In this document: in pieces, positions 18,257 to 27,797 of the stretch
How positions within the stretch are numbered: the first letter of the stretch is position 1
How the letters are laid out: every line of letters begins with the position of its first letter
Origin: Bacteroidales bacterium
GTDB taxonomy: Bacteria; Bacteroidota; Bacteroidia; Bacteroidales; GWF2-38-335
DNA length: 46,004 nt
NCBI GenBank assembly: GCA_016936815.1
Contig: JAFGXD010000190.1
Location: forward strand, 1 to 46,004
Direction of reading: 5' to 3'
Translations under genes and position numbers: made by a program
The notes under the pieces: generated by a model
What the model saw: only the letters and a program-made list of their open reading frames with translations
The model's database searches: none
What the model was told of the DNA's origin: nothing

Positions 18257-19616
18257 TGGGTCTTACTGTAGTTGTTTCATTAATCCAACATTCAACTTTA
18301 TGAGAATCTCCCGGATTCTTTGTGGCAAAGAATATTTCTTGTTGTGTGGGCCATGCGCCTTTAAAGCTGGTCATTAGTTTGTTAACCTGATTTCTCATTC
18401 CGTCTGAAAGCTCATAATTTAATGCTTTTGCTACCATATCATAGGCAATCCAGTAAACATCTTTATTTCCTAGCTTCGAATCTCCACAAGAGCCCGCAGA
18501 TTTTCCATAGAAAGTTCCAACAAGAATATATACGTTTGGAGCTAAATCGGGGTTAAGGTCTTTAGCCAAATATGCATAATTTCTAGCCGAACCATAGCTG
18601 TTAAGGTATGAGCCTGAAATTTTGGCAATTTCGAAATTGTAATTACCCTTGTTTTTATCAACAACCGATAATTCTAAGGCTTTTTTGTAATATTCAACAG
18701 CATCGGAGTATTTTCCTTTTTCTTCAGACAGTCTGGCAAGAATAGCATAAGTACTTTCAGATGGGTCTTCTTTTACAAGTTTTTCTAAAGCATTAAAGAA
18801 AACCTTACTATCTGTTAATTTTTTTGCTTCTTCAGGTCTTTCTTCACGTTTTTCTTTGTCGGCTTTTGCAGAAATAACAGAAATAATTGCTCTGGCAACA
18901 TACAATTCACCATTTTTATCAGTCCATAGTGTTTCAAAAGTACTTATTAGCTTAACATTATCTTTTCCAATATCTGAATTCATTAACAATGAAAGCACAA
19001 TTTCTTTTGTTTTGTTTCCATTTGGATCATCAGGATTATTTTCCATAAAGTATCCAATGGTTTCAAAAGTTCTGGAAAAATTGTCAACAAATTGCTTGTC
19101 GTCAATTATCTTTTTCATGTGCATAAGTACTGTGGCTTGCATGTATTTTACAAGAACTGCAGGGTGAGTTTCATTCTGACAAAGGTCGAATGCTTTTACC
19201 AAATACTCATAAGATTTTTCAAGTTCTACTTTTCTTCTAAAATTAAAATAATCAACCGATTTTAACCCCCAAACCTTACATTCCTCTTCAAAATACTTCA
19301 TTCGTTTATCGTAAATCATCATAAGAGTATCTACATATTTGTCTTTTACGGCCTCATCTTCTATGGTTTCCATTATTTTATTTACAATTTTATTACCATC
19401 AATGTAAATTCTTTTAGAAACTTCCGGGCAATTATTAAAAACCCATCTCCAGTGTGTTAAGGCATCTTTATAATTTTCCTGTTGCAAAAAGCCATCGTAT
19501 AACGAAAGTCGTTTTACACATTCAACACTGTCGTTTCCGTATTTTCCCTGTGCCTGAATACCTGTTGAAATAAATAAGGCGGCAATAACTGTAGTAATTA
19601 AAATCCTTGTGCTCAT
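18246..19616 (-). CDS. Exported TPR protein of the CoaX-LptC cluster
   Basis: A 456-aa protein with a cleavable signal (ITTVIAALFISTGIQAQ) and a mostly helical, repeat-rich body. The clearest TPR-like unit is AILARLSEEKGKYSDAVEYYKKALELSV near residues 275-305; other helical pairs precede and follow it. It has several cysteines, including ECVKR near the N-terminus, CGDSK and CWINE near the end. TPR proteins act as protein-protein scaffolds; the location between an outer membrane barrel and LptC suggests a periplasmic role in envelope assembly (inference). It begins 12 bases after the barrel gene and overlaps lptC by 11 bases, so translation is probably coupled. The exact function is unknown. 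Confidence 0.85.
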   Translation of the reverse strand: MSTRILITTVIAALFISTGIQAQGKYGNDSVECVKRLSLYDGFLQQENYKDALTHWRWVFNNCPEVSKRIYIDGNKIVNKIMETIEDEAVKDKYVDTLMMIYDKRMKYFEEECKVWGLKSVDYFNFRRKVELEKSYEYLVKAFDLCQNETHPAVLVKYMQATVLMHMKKIIDDKQFVDNFSRTFETIGYFMENNPDDPNGNKTKEIVLSLLMNSDIGKDNVKLISTFETLWTDKNGELYVARAIISVISAKADKEKREERPEEAKKLTDSKVFFNALEKLVKEDPSESTYAILARLSEEKGKYSDAVEYYKKALELSVVDKNKGNYNFEIAKISGSYLNSYGSARNYAYLAKDLNPDLAPNVYILVGTFYGKSAGSCGDSKLGNKDVYWIAYDMVAKALNYELSDGMRNQVNKLMTSFKGAWPTQQEIFFATKNPGDSHKVECWINETTTVRPNEN

Positions 19617-19628
19617 AATATTATGTTT

Positions 19629-20957
19629 TTAATCAAATTTTCTTTTGTTGAACCATCTGTCGTGCAAGGAAAGGCTCAAAGAAACAATTCCGTAGTTTTC
19701 CTGCAACAAATTGTTTGCCAATGTTCCCGTTTTGCCAAATTCAAATGATATGTTCATAGTAGATTTTGTAAATTTATTTATAGGTAATCCCAAACCAAAA
19801 CTTATGCCAAAGTCTTTAATGGCCTCATTATTAATTTGCACATAACCTGTATTTGTATGAAAGCCAAATCTATAAAAAACCTTTTGAAAATATCCTACAT
19901 TTTTTCTGGGGTAGTAATTTGGTACATATTCAATTCCCATTCCAATAATATTGTTGTTAAGAAGCGAATCGTTTCTTCCAAAGAATCTTGCGTCTTCCCA
20001 GTTTTGCATCCTAAAATCGGCTGCAACAGTAAAACGGCTATTATTATTACTAAATAATCCATTCATAAAAGTAATAGAAAAACCAAGGCCTATATTTTGT
20101 GGAATATCAACATAACCATTGTCAATAGTTTCATTTTGCAAAGTGTCGAGAGAAGAACCTGCTCCCAATGAGGTAGTAGAAAAAATGCTTGAAGATCCGT
20201 TTATTTTGGATGCATTGTCGTAAGTGAAACCAAAATTAAATTTAATTTTTCTGGCCAAATCTCTGCTAATTGCAGAATCCTTTTTTACAATAATGGTGTC
20301 GGTAAATGAGGCTCCGAAATTAAAAAACAAATCCCCTAAAACTGTACTTTGTTCGTTGTAGAAATTATATACATAACTGCTTCCCGGAAAGCTTACCTTT
20401 CTGGTATAGCTTATGTCGCCAAACAAGTATGATGCGTTTACTCCTAAAGAAAAGTGTTTAAAAAACATAAAAGAGTTGCCCAGATAAAATTGTTGCAAAC
20501 CGCCCGTTCCGGTATAAAAATGACTGGCAGTACCAACTGCTGTTTCCTCGGTCATTTCCAAATTATAACCAACAAAACTAAAAGGAACAAGGCCTATTGT
20601 GCTGTGCCATTTTGAATGAATAACAGGGAATCCCATAACAAAATAGTCTATGTTGGAGCTATTATCGGTATAAGATTGTTCGTTGGTTTTAAAAATACTA
20701 GCTTTAGATTTAAGACCAAACTCAAAAATAAATGATCTGTTTTCAAAACAGGAAAAAGAGGCCGGATTAACCATATTAATTTGTCCGGGGTCGAAAAGCC
20801 CGATTGCAACGCCTCCCATTGCTCTTGACTGACCAAAGCCTCGGTTAATAAGCTCACCTAAACCATAACGAGAATAGGGAGAGGTAGTATTGTTCTGAGC
20901 TAAAGCAGAAAATACTGTAATAATCAGCAATAAAGCAATAAGGTTAATTTTTCGCAT
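19629..20957 (-). CDS. Outer membrane beta-barrel protein (PorV/FadL-like)
   Basis: A 442-aa protein with a signal peptide ending SALAQNN and a beta-rich body of alternating hydrophobic and aromatic residues. The early motif SPYSRYGLGELINRGFGQSR and MVNPASFSC is typical of Bacteroidota outer membrane proteins, where N-P-A-S marks FadL/PorV-like barrels. The C-terminal strand ends in an aromatic (SLSLSLHDRWFNKRKFD). It probably forms a barrel in the outer membrane; whether it transports lipids or supports secretion is not visible. Its ATG overlaps the end of coaX by 14 bases and its stop is 12 bases before the TPR gene, so it belongs to the same operon. Fold call is good, function is tentative. 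Confidence 0.82.
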   Translation of the reverse strand: MRKINLIALLLIITVFSALAQNNTTSPYSRYGLGELINRGFGQSRAMGGVAIGLFDPGQINMVNPASFSCFENRSFIFEFGLKSKASIFKTNEQSYTDNSSNIDYFVMGFPVIHSKWHSTIGLVPFSFVGYNLEMTEETAVGTASHFYTGTGGLQQFYLGNSFMFFKHFSLGVNASYLFGDISYTRKVSFPGSSYVYNFYNEQSTVLGDLFFNFGASFTDTIIVKKDSAISRDLARKIKFNFGFTYDNASKINGSSSIFSTTSLGAGSSLDTLQNETIDNGYVDIPQNIGLGFSITFMNGLFSNNNSRFTVAADFRMQNWEDARFFGRNDSLLNNNIIGMGIEYVPNYYPRKNVGYFQKVFYRFGFHTNTGYVQINNEAIKDFGISFGLGLPINKFTKSTMNISFEFGKTGTLANNLLQENYGIVSLSLSLHDRWFNKRKFD

Positions 20958-21660
20958 TATATTTTAAAATAGTTTTTAAACCAATAAATATTAAATTTGG
21001 CTCTGCAAAGATGGGTTTTTTTAGTTTTTTTGCAAAATTTATACTGTCTCCGCCTGTAATTATTGTCTTAAGTTTAGGATATTTTTTTGAAAAAGCATTT
21101 ATATACCCCTCTATTTCAAAAATAATTCCGTTCTGAACTCCCGAAACAATAGCATCTTCTGTATTTGCAGCAAAAAGATATTCAGAATCGTTAGGCTCGC
21201 ATAATGGCAATTTGTCTGTAAACAAATTAAGTGATTTAAATCTGGTATTTAACCCGGGAGAAATAGTGCCTCCTAAATAATTTTTGTTCGAATCGATAAA
21301 ATCGAAGGTAATTGCAGTACCCAAATCTACCACTAAAACAGGTTCATTCGGAAAAATTGTATAAGCTCCAATAACTCCGGCTAGACGGTCTTTACCAAGG
21401 TTTTCGGGTTGCGCATATAAATTAATAATAGGTATGGGAGTTAACTGGTTGAACAATATGAAAACAGATACTTTCTTAGAAATATAATTTATAAGATTAG
21501 AATCTAAATTCTTTACACTTGAAATAATGCAGGAATTAATGTCCTTAAAAGTTGTAAACAGTTCATCTATTGCTTCTTGAGTAAATTCTTCAACAATACC
21601 TAAATGCTTACCAACTAAATATTTTGTCCTAGTATTTCCTATATCTAAAATTAAATCCAT
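20944..21660 (-). CDS. coaX: Type III pantothenate kinase
   Basis: A 238-aa enzyme that phosphorylates pantothenate, the first step of coenzyme A synthesis. It shows the acetate/sugar-kinase fold motifs of CoaX: N-terminal phosphate loop LILDIGNTRTKY (D6), GKDRLAG (D91, R92), VVDLGTAITFDFI (D112) and GGTISPGL, then ITGGD near the C-terminus. The open frame extends to an ATG at 21717, but the M at 21660 places the start exactly at the conserved MDLILDIGNT and the extra 19 residues (with FFCINKQF) have no counterpart in the family. It heads the envelope cluster and overlaps the barrel gene by 14 bases. The 177-base gap upstream is shared with the divergent response-regulator gene. Confidence 0.93.
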   Translation of the reverse strand: MDLILDIGNTRTKYLVGKHLGIVEEFTQEAIDELFTTFKDINSCIISSVKNLDSNLINYISKKVSVFILFNQLTPIPIINLYAQPENLGKDRLAGVIGAYTIFPNEPVLVVDLGTAITFDFIDSNKNYLGGTISPGLNTRFKSLNLFTDKLPLCEPNDSEYLFAANTEDAIVSGVQNGIIFEIEGYINAFSKKYPKLKTIITGGDSINFAKKLKKPIFAEPNLIFIGLKTILKYNAKN

Positions 21661-21837
21661 TAAAAACTGTTTGTTTATACAAAAAAAAATTGCATATTTG
21701 GAATTACCAAAAAACAAAGTAACTCAGAAAAATTGTATCTTGTTTTAAATTAATAGATAAAAATTGTTAAAAAACACCATCAATTGTACAGCAAAATATT
21801 GTAAGACTGGAAGTTGATTTTTATAATACTTTTCAGA

Positions 21838-24144
21838 ATGAAAGATAAAAAAATACTTGTTGTTGAAGATGACAGAATGTTGTCAACCGTTTTTAAAATG
21901 TTCTTAACAGATTTAGGTTATCAACTGGTGGGCTTTTTTGCAGATGCCGATGAAGCTTTGGAGAAGTTTAGAGAACTAGATCCCGATTGTGTGTTAATGG
22001 ATATTCATTTACCCGGAAAAACAGATGGAATTAAAGCGGCAGAGATAATATATCAAAAGTATAACGTTCCGGTAATATACCTCACTAGCGACACAAAGGA
22101 ATCTACTATTCAAAGGGCTGTAGCAACAAATTCTTACGGGTATCTTCTAAAACCTGTAAACAAAACTGTTTTGGGTATTAGTATAGAAATGGCTCTTGCC
22201 AAACACAAATACGATAAAGAAATCTTTGTAAGGGAAAGCCGTTACAGAACCCTTATTGAAGATTCTCCTGACACAATAGTTGTGCTTACCGATGACAAAA
22301 TTCAGTACATAAATTTTGCCGGCCTAAAACTTTTTGAAACTATTTACATTGAAGAACTTCTTGAAAAAAATATTTACGATTTTGTTGAACCTGAGAATCA
22401 ATCGCTTTTTAGAGAAAAAATTGAATATGCTTTAAAAAACAAAACAAAAACAGGTTCATTTAGCTTTCATCTAAACACCCTAAAGAATAAACAATTATTT
22501 ATTGAAGGAATTGGCTCACAAATTGAATTTAAAAACAAAAACTCCGTACAAATTATTTTTCGTAAGCTTTCCGATTCTGAATCTTTCGACGACAAACCTC
22601 TTTACAACGAGGAATTAATGAAAAACCTAAATGAAAGCGAAGGCGCTTTTCAATCGGTTATTAACTCAAATCAGGATGCTATGTTTGTAATAGACAAGGC
22701 ATTCAATATTAAAATAACAAACCGGGCTGCTAGAAAATTTGTTTCAAGTATTTTAAAAAAGGAAATATCATTAGACCGGTCGATTTTTGATTTATTAAAC
22801 TTTCTTGACAAAGAAGAATTTTCAGGACTTTTTGTTAATTCTTTGGAAGGAGTATCGCATTTTCTTAACAGAGTTTTCAGGTTTCAGGATGAAAAACTAT
22901 TTTTCAGGATGCAAATTTTTCCATTGGTAAAAAAAGCAGAGGAAAAGCTTGAATATGTTTGCATTAGAATGCACGACTTTTCGGAAAGAAAGAAAATGGA
23001 AAACGAAATAAACGAAATAAAATCTGACCTTATGCCTTTGTTTAATTCAAGTATTCAGAGGTTTTATTTGGTAGATTTTAATTATAGAATTGTTACATTT
23101 AACAAGGCTTCGGAGGAAATAATTAAGGAAGAGTTTAATCATAAGCTCTCTAAAGGTGACAATTTGCTTGATTTTATTCCTAAAGAAAGACGTCACGATC
23201 CGGGATATTTTATTGAGAAATTTCAACGTGCCAGAAATGGCGAACATGTAATTTACAGGCAAAAAATTAATGTAGAAGACTCTGAACAATGGGTTGAAGC
23301 TCATTTGGAACCCGTTTCAAACGAGAAAGGTGAAATTAACAGAATTCTAATGTGGACTGTTGATGTGACTAAGGAAAAGCTATCTGAAAACGCACTCTTA
23401 GAAAGTCAAAAACGCTATTATTCATTATTTTCTGAAGCTAATGATGCAATATTAATGGTTGATCACGACGCCGGAGATGTTTTGGTTGATTGTAACAGTA
23501 AATCGAATGAGATGTTTGGCTATACCAGAGATGAAATGCTGGGAATGGATTTGCTTGTTTTATCGCCCGAATCTCAACCATCAGGTGTTCTTTCCAGAGA
23601 AAAAAGGGAGAAGAAAATTCAGGAAGCCTACGAAGGTAATTGTAAACCATTTTACTGGGTTTATAAAAGAAAAGATGGCAGCTTGTTCGATTCTGAAGTT
23701 AGTCTTACTGCAATAAAAATTGACGAAAACCAAAAGTTTGTTTATGCAATTATTAGAGACATTTCGGAAAGAAAGGCTCTTGAGAATAATCTTCGTAAAT
23801 CGGAACAAAAAATTCAAAGTCTTTTTGAGGCTATTCCCGATGCTATTTTTACAGTAAATAAATCCGGAGAGTATACCGATTTTAAACCTGATGTTAATAA
23901 TTTCCTTGGCTTAGACAATAGAATTGTTGGAAAAACTTTAGCAGATTTGTTTCCCTCCGATAAGGTGTTAGAGATGAAAGAAAAAATAAATCTGGTTCTT
24001 GAAACAGGAAAACCGGAATCTGCAATTTATGAGATTCCAACAAGAAAAGGAAAGAAATGGTTCGAGTCAAGAATTGCTAAACTTAACGATTCTGAAGTTA
24101 TTTCTGTTGTTAGAGAAGTTACAAGTTTTGATAAACCTGAATAA
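21838..24144 (+). CDS. Response regulator with about five PAS domains and no kinase or DNA-binding output
   Basis: A 768-aa soluble protein. Receiver about 1-120: KKILVVEDD, phospho-acceptor D55 in VLMDIHLPG, a Thr/Ser in YLTSDT and Lys in YLLKPV. PAS-like domains follow near 130-245, 265-385, 395-510, 518-640 and 645-760; the fourth has the clear FGYTRDEMLG motif, and several end in the DVTKE or DISERK signature. The chain stops with the fifth PAS (VREVTSFDKPE), where a histidine kinase would usually begin. The open frame starts upstream at 21814, but the ATG at 21838 matches the normal receiver start. It may act as a phosphorylation-gated scaffold, or a kinase partner may be encoded elsewhere. 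A truncated kinase is possible, but no kinase remnant follows. Confidence 0.9.
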   Translation: MKDKKILVVEDDRMLSTVFKMFLTDLGYQLVGFFADADEALEKFRELDPDCVLMDIHLPGKTDGIKAAEIIYQKYNVPVIYLTSDTKESTIQRAVATNSYGYLLKPVNKTVLGISIEMALAKHKYDKEIFVRESRYRTLIEDSPDTIVVLTDDKIQYINFAGLKLFETIYIEELLEKNIYDFVEPENQSLFREKIEYALKNKTKTGSFSFHLNTLKNKQLFIEGIGSQIEFKNKNSVQIIFRKLSDSESFDDKPLYNEELMKNLNESEGAFQSVINSNQDAMFVIDKAFNIKITNRAARKFVSSILKKEISLDRSIFDLLNFLDKEEFSGLFVNSLEGVSHFLNRVFRFQDEKLFFRMQIFPLVKKAEEKLEYVCIRMHDFSERKKMENEINEIKSDLMPLFNSSIQRFYLVDFNYRIVTFNKASEEIIKEEFNHKLSKGDNLLDFIPKERRHDPGYFIEKFQRARNGEHVIYRQKINVEDSEQWVEAHLEPVSNEKGEINRILMWTVDVTKEKLSENALLESQKRYYSLFSEANDAILMVDHDAGDVLVDCNSKSNEMFGYTRDEMLGMDLLVLSPESQPSGVLSREKREKKIQEAYEGNCKPFYWVYKRKDGSLFDSEVSLTAIKIDENQKFVYAIIRDISERKALENNLRKSEQKIQSLFEAIPDAIFTVNKSGEYTDFKPDVNNFLGLDNRIVGKTLADLFPSDKVLEMKEKINLVLETGKPESAIYEIPTRKGKKWFESRIAKLNDSEVISVVREVTSFDKPE

Positions 24145-24164
24145 TTAGTAATTTCGGTATCGCT

Positions 24165-24692
24165 TTGTTTGAATTAACAAAATCTATTATTGTTGCGGGA
24201 ACCGGCAAAAATGTTGGCAAGACCAGTTTTGTACGAGCTTTGTTAAGGAAATTAATTGCTTTTAGTCCAATTGCAGTAAAAATTACACCTCATTTTCATA
24301 CAAGCGATCCGGGTATTATTTTGATTGAATCGGAGAATTTCATTATTTCAAAAGAAAATAAAACAAATACAGGAAAGGATACCTCCAATTTTTTGCTTGA
24401 TGGAGCAAAGGAAGTCTATTTTATACAGGTTAAAGATGAATATTTAAATGAAGCATTTATTAAATTCTGCGAGATAGTAGATTGTGGTAGGTTTATTGTT
24501 TTTGAATCTGCAAGTTTAATAAAACATGTAAAACCCGGATTGTTTTTTTTAATAACCGACAATAGTGGTCAGAATAAAAATCAGGATTTAACGCAATATG
24601 CTGATTTGCTGATAATAAACAATAAAATGGATAAAGACTTTAAAAATAAGGATATTGACAGACTAATAATGGATTTTGTAAAAAAGTTTTGA
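24165..24692 (+). CDS. Small P-loop NTPase, MobB/dethiobiotin-synthase-like, TTG start
   Basis: A 175-aa protein with a Walker A at residues 9-19 (AGTGKNVGKTS), followed by AVKITPHFH. The A-G-T-G-x-N-V-G-K-T arrangement resembles the MobB and dethiobiotin synthetase/CobB groups. A switch-like VFESAS near residue 115 and LLIINNKMD near 150 fit the same fold. No ATG occurs before the P-loop and it must be near the N-terminus, so the TTG at 24165 is the likely start. It lies 20 bases after the receiver-PAS5 gene and is probably co-transcribed. No molybdopterin or biotin genes are nearby, so the substrate is unknown. Confidence 0.75.
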   Translation: MFELTKSIIVAGTGKNVGKTSFVRALLRKLIAFSPIAVKITPHFHTSDPGIILIESENFIISKENKTNTGKDTSNFLLDGAKEVYFIQVKDEYLNEAFIKFCEIVDCGRFIVFESASLIKHVKPGLFFLITDNSGQNKNQDLTQYADLLIINNKMDKDFKNKDIDRLIMDFVKKF

Positions 24693-24771
24693 GATTTTCA
24701 ATTATCGATTACAACTTAATAGTTAATTATATTATTTCCTTGTCTTTTTTCCAGGCGAGCTTGTAACCAGG

Positions 24772-26679
24772 TTACTTATCCCAAATAACAAATTCCACTC
24801 TTCGGTTTTGGGCAGCGAAAAATTCTATTTTATCATCTTGATAAACCGGAAGTTTTTTGCCCATTGGAACCGATTCTATTCTATTAACTGATATCCCTTT
24901 TGATATTAAAAATCTTTTTACGGCCTCAGCTCTTCTCTTAGATAATTCCATATTATAATTTTCTGATCCTCTGGTATCGGTGTGACCATAAATTTTAATT
25001 ATTGAGCGGGGATTTGCTTTCATATATTTTACAATATTTTGCAAAGATTGGTAATACTGATTCTTAACTTCCGATTTATCAAGATCAAAATTAACCAATG
25101 CCTGTGGAGCTGTAGCAATATAGTAGTTATTATTAATCATTTGAGCATTGTACCAATAGGAAGCTGTATCTATTTCCAAAGCCATAAAATCGCCAACATC
25201 ACCAATAAAATAAGGTCTTTGGGTTATTGATGTATCTTTTGTGTTAAAATAATTCAAGGAAATTAAATGTTCTCCTGATTTTTTAACCGGCTTTATAATT
25301 ATTTCATAATAAGTTCTGAAATTATGCTGCATTTCCTTATAAACTTCGTAAATCTGTTGGGCATTGTCGAGATAATAAAAAGACCCGTTTGTATAATATG
25401 ATAGCTCTTTTAAGAGTCTATAATTAACCGTTCCATATCCAACCAAAATTAATTTTGTACCTTTTTCCCGACTTTCCTTAACAACCTGATTAATCGTTGC
25501 TGTGTATTGTCCCAAATATCCAAATGAGGAATTTTCGAAACCATCGGTAAACAGCATAACAACCTTTTGGTTTTCAGCATTTTCCAAGCTATTTATCCCT
25601 TTTCCAATTGCTGCATAAAGGGCGGTAGAGCCTCCTAAAGTATCGAGACCTTTAAAGTTTGATTTTTTTGAAAGCAAAGTTTTACTGTTAGTAAGTTCGC
25701 AGGCTTCTGCCAGTCTGTGATCGAATTTAATTAAAGAATACTTATCTCCATCGAATTTCATAGAAATAAACATTGCGGTGGCATCTTCCAAAACAGGATT
25801 AGTATTTGTCATTGAGCCTGAATAGTCCAAAGTAAGTGCAACATCGTAAAGCTGTGGACTTTCTCTAACTTCCTTTACCTCGTATTCAATTTCTGTTGAA
25901 AGTCCATCAACTGTTTCTGCAATAGATTTGAAGTAAGTTTTTGCAATTTCCTCGTTAGCAAATGGAGGTGCAAGATTTGTAATAAAATTTCCCAGCGAGT
26001 CGTAAACAAGAACTTTAAGCTTTACGTAATTTGGAAAGCTATCGATATTTGTTTCAAGAATTTCCATATTAAATTGCTGATTGGAGCCCAAATCTTCAAT
26101 ATTCTTTTTCTTATATACAAAAGGTCTGAATTGGCTAGAACCCTCAACATAAACAGTTTTAGAAATAGTCTGAAAAGGAGTGGAACCAACCAAAGTATAA
26201 TTGCCTCTGCTTAATGATCTAATTCGTTTTTCGCCCGAAGAAGGTATTCTTTCCGGGAAGCCATGTAGCATAACGGTTTCAAAGTTTTTTGTTTTCCATT
26301 TAATAATTACCATAGTACTGTCGAAACGGTCTCTATAAGCAGTAAAAGATTCTATCTCAGGCTTTTTAACAGATATTTTAACTTTCTTTACTGAAGGTTT
26401 TACAAATCCTTTTATTTTGGTTTTAATACTAAAAACCGCACTTGTATCGGGTTTAAGAAGGGTGTCGCCAACTAATTTTGTAATTTTAATTGAATCGTTA
26501 AGCAAAATTTCACTAATCTTTTTTGATTTTGCAATATTCCATGAAAACTTAATAGAATCGCCGGCAAATATTTCTCTTTTATCGGCTTTAATTTTGACGG
26601 TGGGCCGTTTTACACTACAAGAAATCATTAATAAAGATAGTGTTAACAGAAGCAGAAAAAATAAGTTCAGCGTTTTCAT
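24772..26679 (-). CDS. Lipoprotein with von Willebrand A and OmpA peptidoglycan-binding domains
   Basis: A 635-aa lipoprotein: MKTLNLFFLLLLTLSLLMIS then C21 (S-C-S lipobox). An ATG at 26733 would add 18 residues but would precede the lipoprotein signal awkwardly, so 26679 is preferred. Immunoglobulin-like sheet about 25-150, vWA domain about 275-460 with the MIDAS motif DYSGSM (D285) and later TDGFEN, and an OmpA-family C-terminal domain about 530-635 with YGHTDTRGS (D568), YNMELSKRRAEAV and NRRVEF, the residues that bind meso-diaminopimelate in peptidoglycan. It probably tethers the outer membrane to peptidoglycan while presenting an adhesive or protein-binding vWA domain. The gene converges with the P-loop gene, 79 bases away, and miaA lies upstream. 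Confidence 0.9.
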   Translation of the reverse strand: MKTLNLFFLLLLTLSLLMISCSVKRPTVKIKADKREIFAGDSIKFSWNIAKSKKISEILLNDSIKITKLVGDTLLKPDTSAVFSIKTKIKGFVKPSVKKVKISVKKPEIESFTAYRDRFDSTMVIIKWKTKNFETVMLHGFPERIPSSGEKRIRSLSRGNYTLVGSTPFQTISKTVYVEGSSQFRPFVYKKKNIEDLGSNQQFNMEILETNIDSFPNYVKLKVLVYDSLGNFITNLAPPFANEEIAKTYFKSIAETVDGLSTEIEYEVKEVRESPQLYDVALTLDYSGSMTNTNPVLEDATAMFISMKFDGDKYSLIKFDHRLAEACELTNSKTLLSKKSNFKGLDTLGGSTALYAAIGKGINSLENAENQKVVMLFTDGFENSSFGYLGQYTATINQVVKESREKGTKLILVGYGTVNYRLLKELSYYTNGSFYYLDNAQQIYEVYKEMQHNFRTYYEIIIKPVKKSGEHLISLNYFNTKDTSITQRPYFIGDVGDFMALEIDTASYWYNAQMINNNYYIATAPQALVNFDLDKSEVKNQYYQSLQNIVKYMKANPRSIIKIYGHTDTRGSENYNMELSKRRAEAVKRFLISKGISVNRIESVPMGKKLPVYQDDKIEFFAAQNRRVEFVIWDK

Positions 26680-26818
26680 TGTAGTAAAGTTTTGGTTAGA
26701 CAAAGGGTTAGATATAAAACAAAAACTTTTCAAAAAAAATTGTGTTTGTCTGAAAATATTTTACGCTAGTGTAAGAAAAATGTTTCTTTGTTTCAAAAAA
26801 ATGTTGTTTGGTCAAAGT

Positions 26819-27733
26819 TCAAAAATTCACCAAATCCATAATTTCATTGCTGTTTTGGGGTTGAAAATATTTATAATCATTGTCTCTGCCAAACCAAGAA
26901 AGTTGACGTTTTGCATATCTTCTTGAATTTCGTTTAATAAGTTCTACTGCTTCTTCAATGCTTGTTTTATTTTCTAAATAGTCGAAAAGTTCTTTGTAAC
27001 CAACAGTTTTAAGGGCATTAGCTCCTTTAAAATTCAGTACTGACTTTACCTCCTCAAGTAAACCATCTTTCATCATTTGGTCAACTCGTCGGTTAATTCC
27101 GGAATAGAGCTCATCTCTTTTGCGGTTAATAACCACCTTAATTATTTCAAAATCTCTTTCTTTTTTCTTTTCAGTTCTAAAAGAGGAATATGGTTTTCCG
27201 GTATGCAAAGTAACTTCCAAAGCACGTAGTAAACGTTGTTTATTTTTCAAATCAATAAAATTGTAAGCAACAGGGTCTAATCTTTTCAACTCAAAACGCA
27301 TTGCTTCAAGACCTTCATTTTCAATCCTTTCAATTAATTTGGCTCTTAATTTCATATCAATGTCGGGAATATCGTCAATTCCGTTGCATACGGCATCAAT
27401 ATACATTCCCGAACCGCCGGTCATTATTACAATTTTATTTTTTTTAAAAAGATTTTCAAGCAGCGCCAAACAATCGAATTCAAACATACTGGCATTATAA
27501 TAGTCGGTAATTGAAAGATGCTGAACAAAATGATGTTTGACTTCGGCAAGTTGTTCTGAAGAAGGCACAGCAGTACCAATTTTCATTTCACGGTAAAACT
27601 GGCGACTATCGCATGAAATAATTTCTGTTTGGAAGTTTTTTGCTAATTCAATAGATAAATTGGTTTTACCCACGCCTGTTGGGCCGGTAATAACCAGCAA
27701 ACAATTTTTTGTTTTGTCGACAATTTTTTTCAT
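26819..27733 (-). CDS. miaA: tRNA dimethylallyltransferase
   Basis: A 304-aa enzyme that adds dimethylallyl to A37 of tRNAs reading UNN codons. Walker A G17-PTGVGKT is followed by the catalytic region EIISCDSRQFYREMKIGTA and PSSEQLAEVKHHFVQHLS, the GGSGMYIDAV substrate loop and the C-terminal MMKDGLLEEVKSV and RRYAKRQLSWFGRD motifs, all expected for MiaA. Length is normal. It lies 64 bases after folC on the same strand and 139 bases before the OmpA/vWA gene. Confidence 0.95.
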   Translation of the reverse strand: MKKIVDKTKNCLLVITGPTGVGKTNLSIELAKNFQTEIISCDSRQFYREMKIGTAVPSSEQLAEVKHHFVQHLSITDYYNASMFEFDCLALLENLFKKNKIVIMTGGSGMYIDAVCNGIDDIPDIDMKLRAKLIERIENEGLEAMRFELKRLDPVAYNFIDLKNKQRLLRALEVTLHTGKPYSSFRTEKKKERDFEIIKVVINRKRDELYSGINRRVDQMMKDGLLEEVKSVLNFKGANALKTVGYKELFDYLENKTSIEEAVELIKRNSRRYAKRQLSWFGRDNDYKYFQPQNSNEIMDLVNF

Positions 27734-27797
27734 TTATTAAGCCTGTATTGAAAGGCAAAAATAGGAAAGTTATATTAATGTTTGAATAAAGAGGCAA

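Noticed and set aside
24763-24775. GTAACC-A-GGTTAC dyad at the OmpA/vWA stop as a terminator
   Set aside because: The arms are only six bases with a one-base centre, which cannot form a normal hairpin loop, and there is no T-run.
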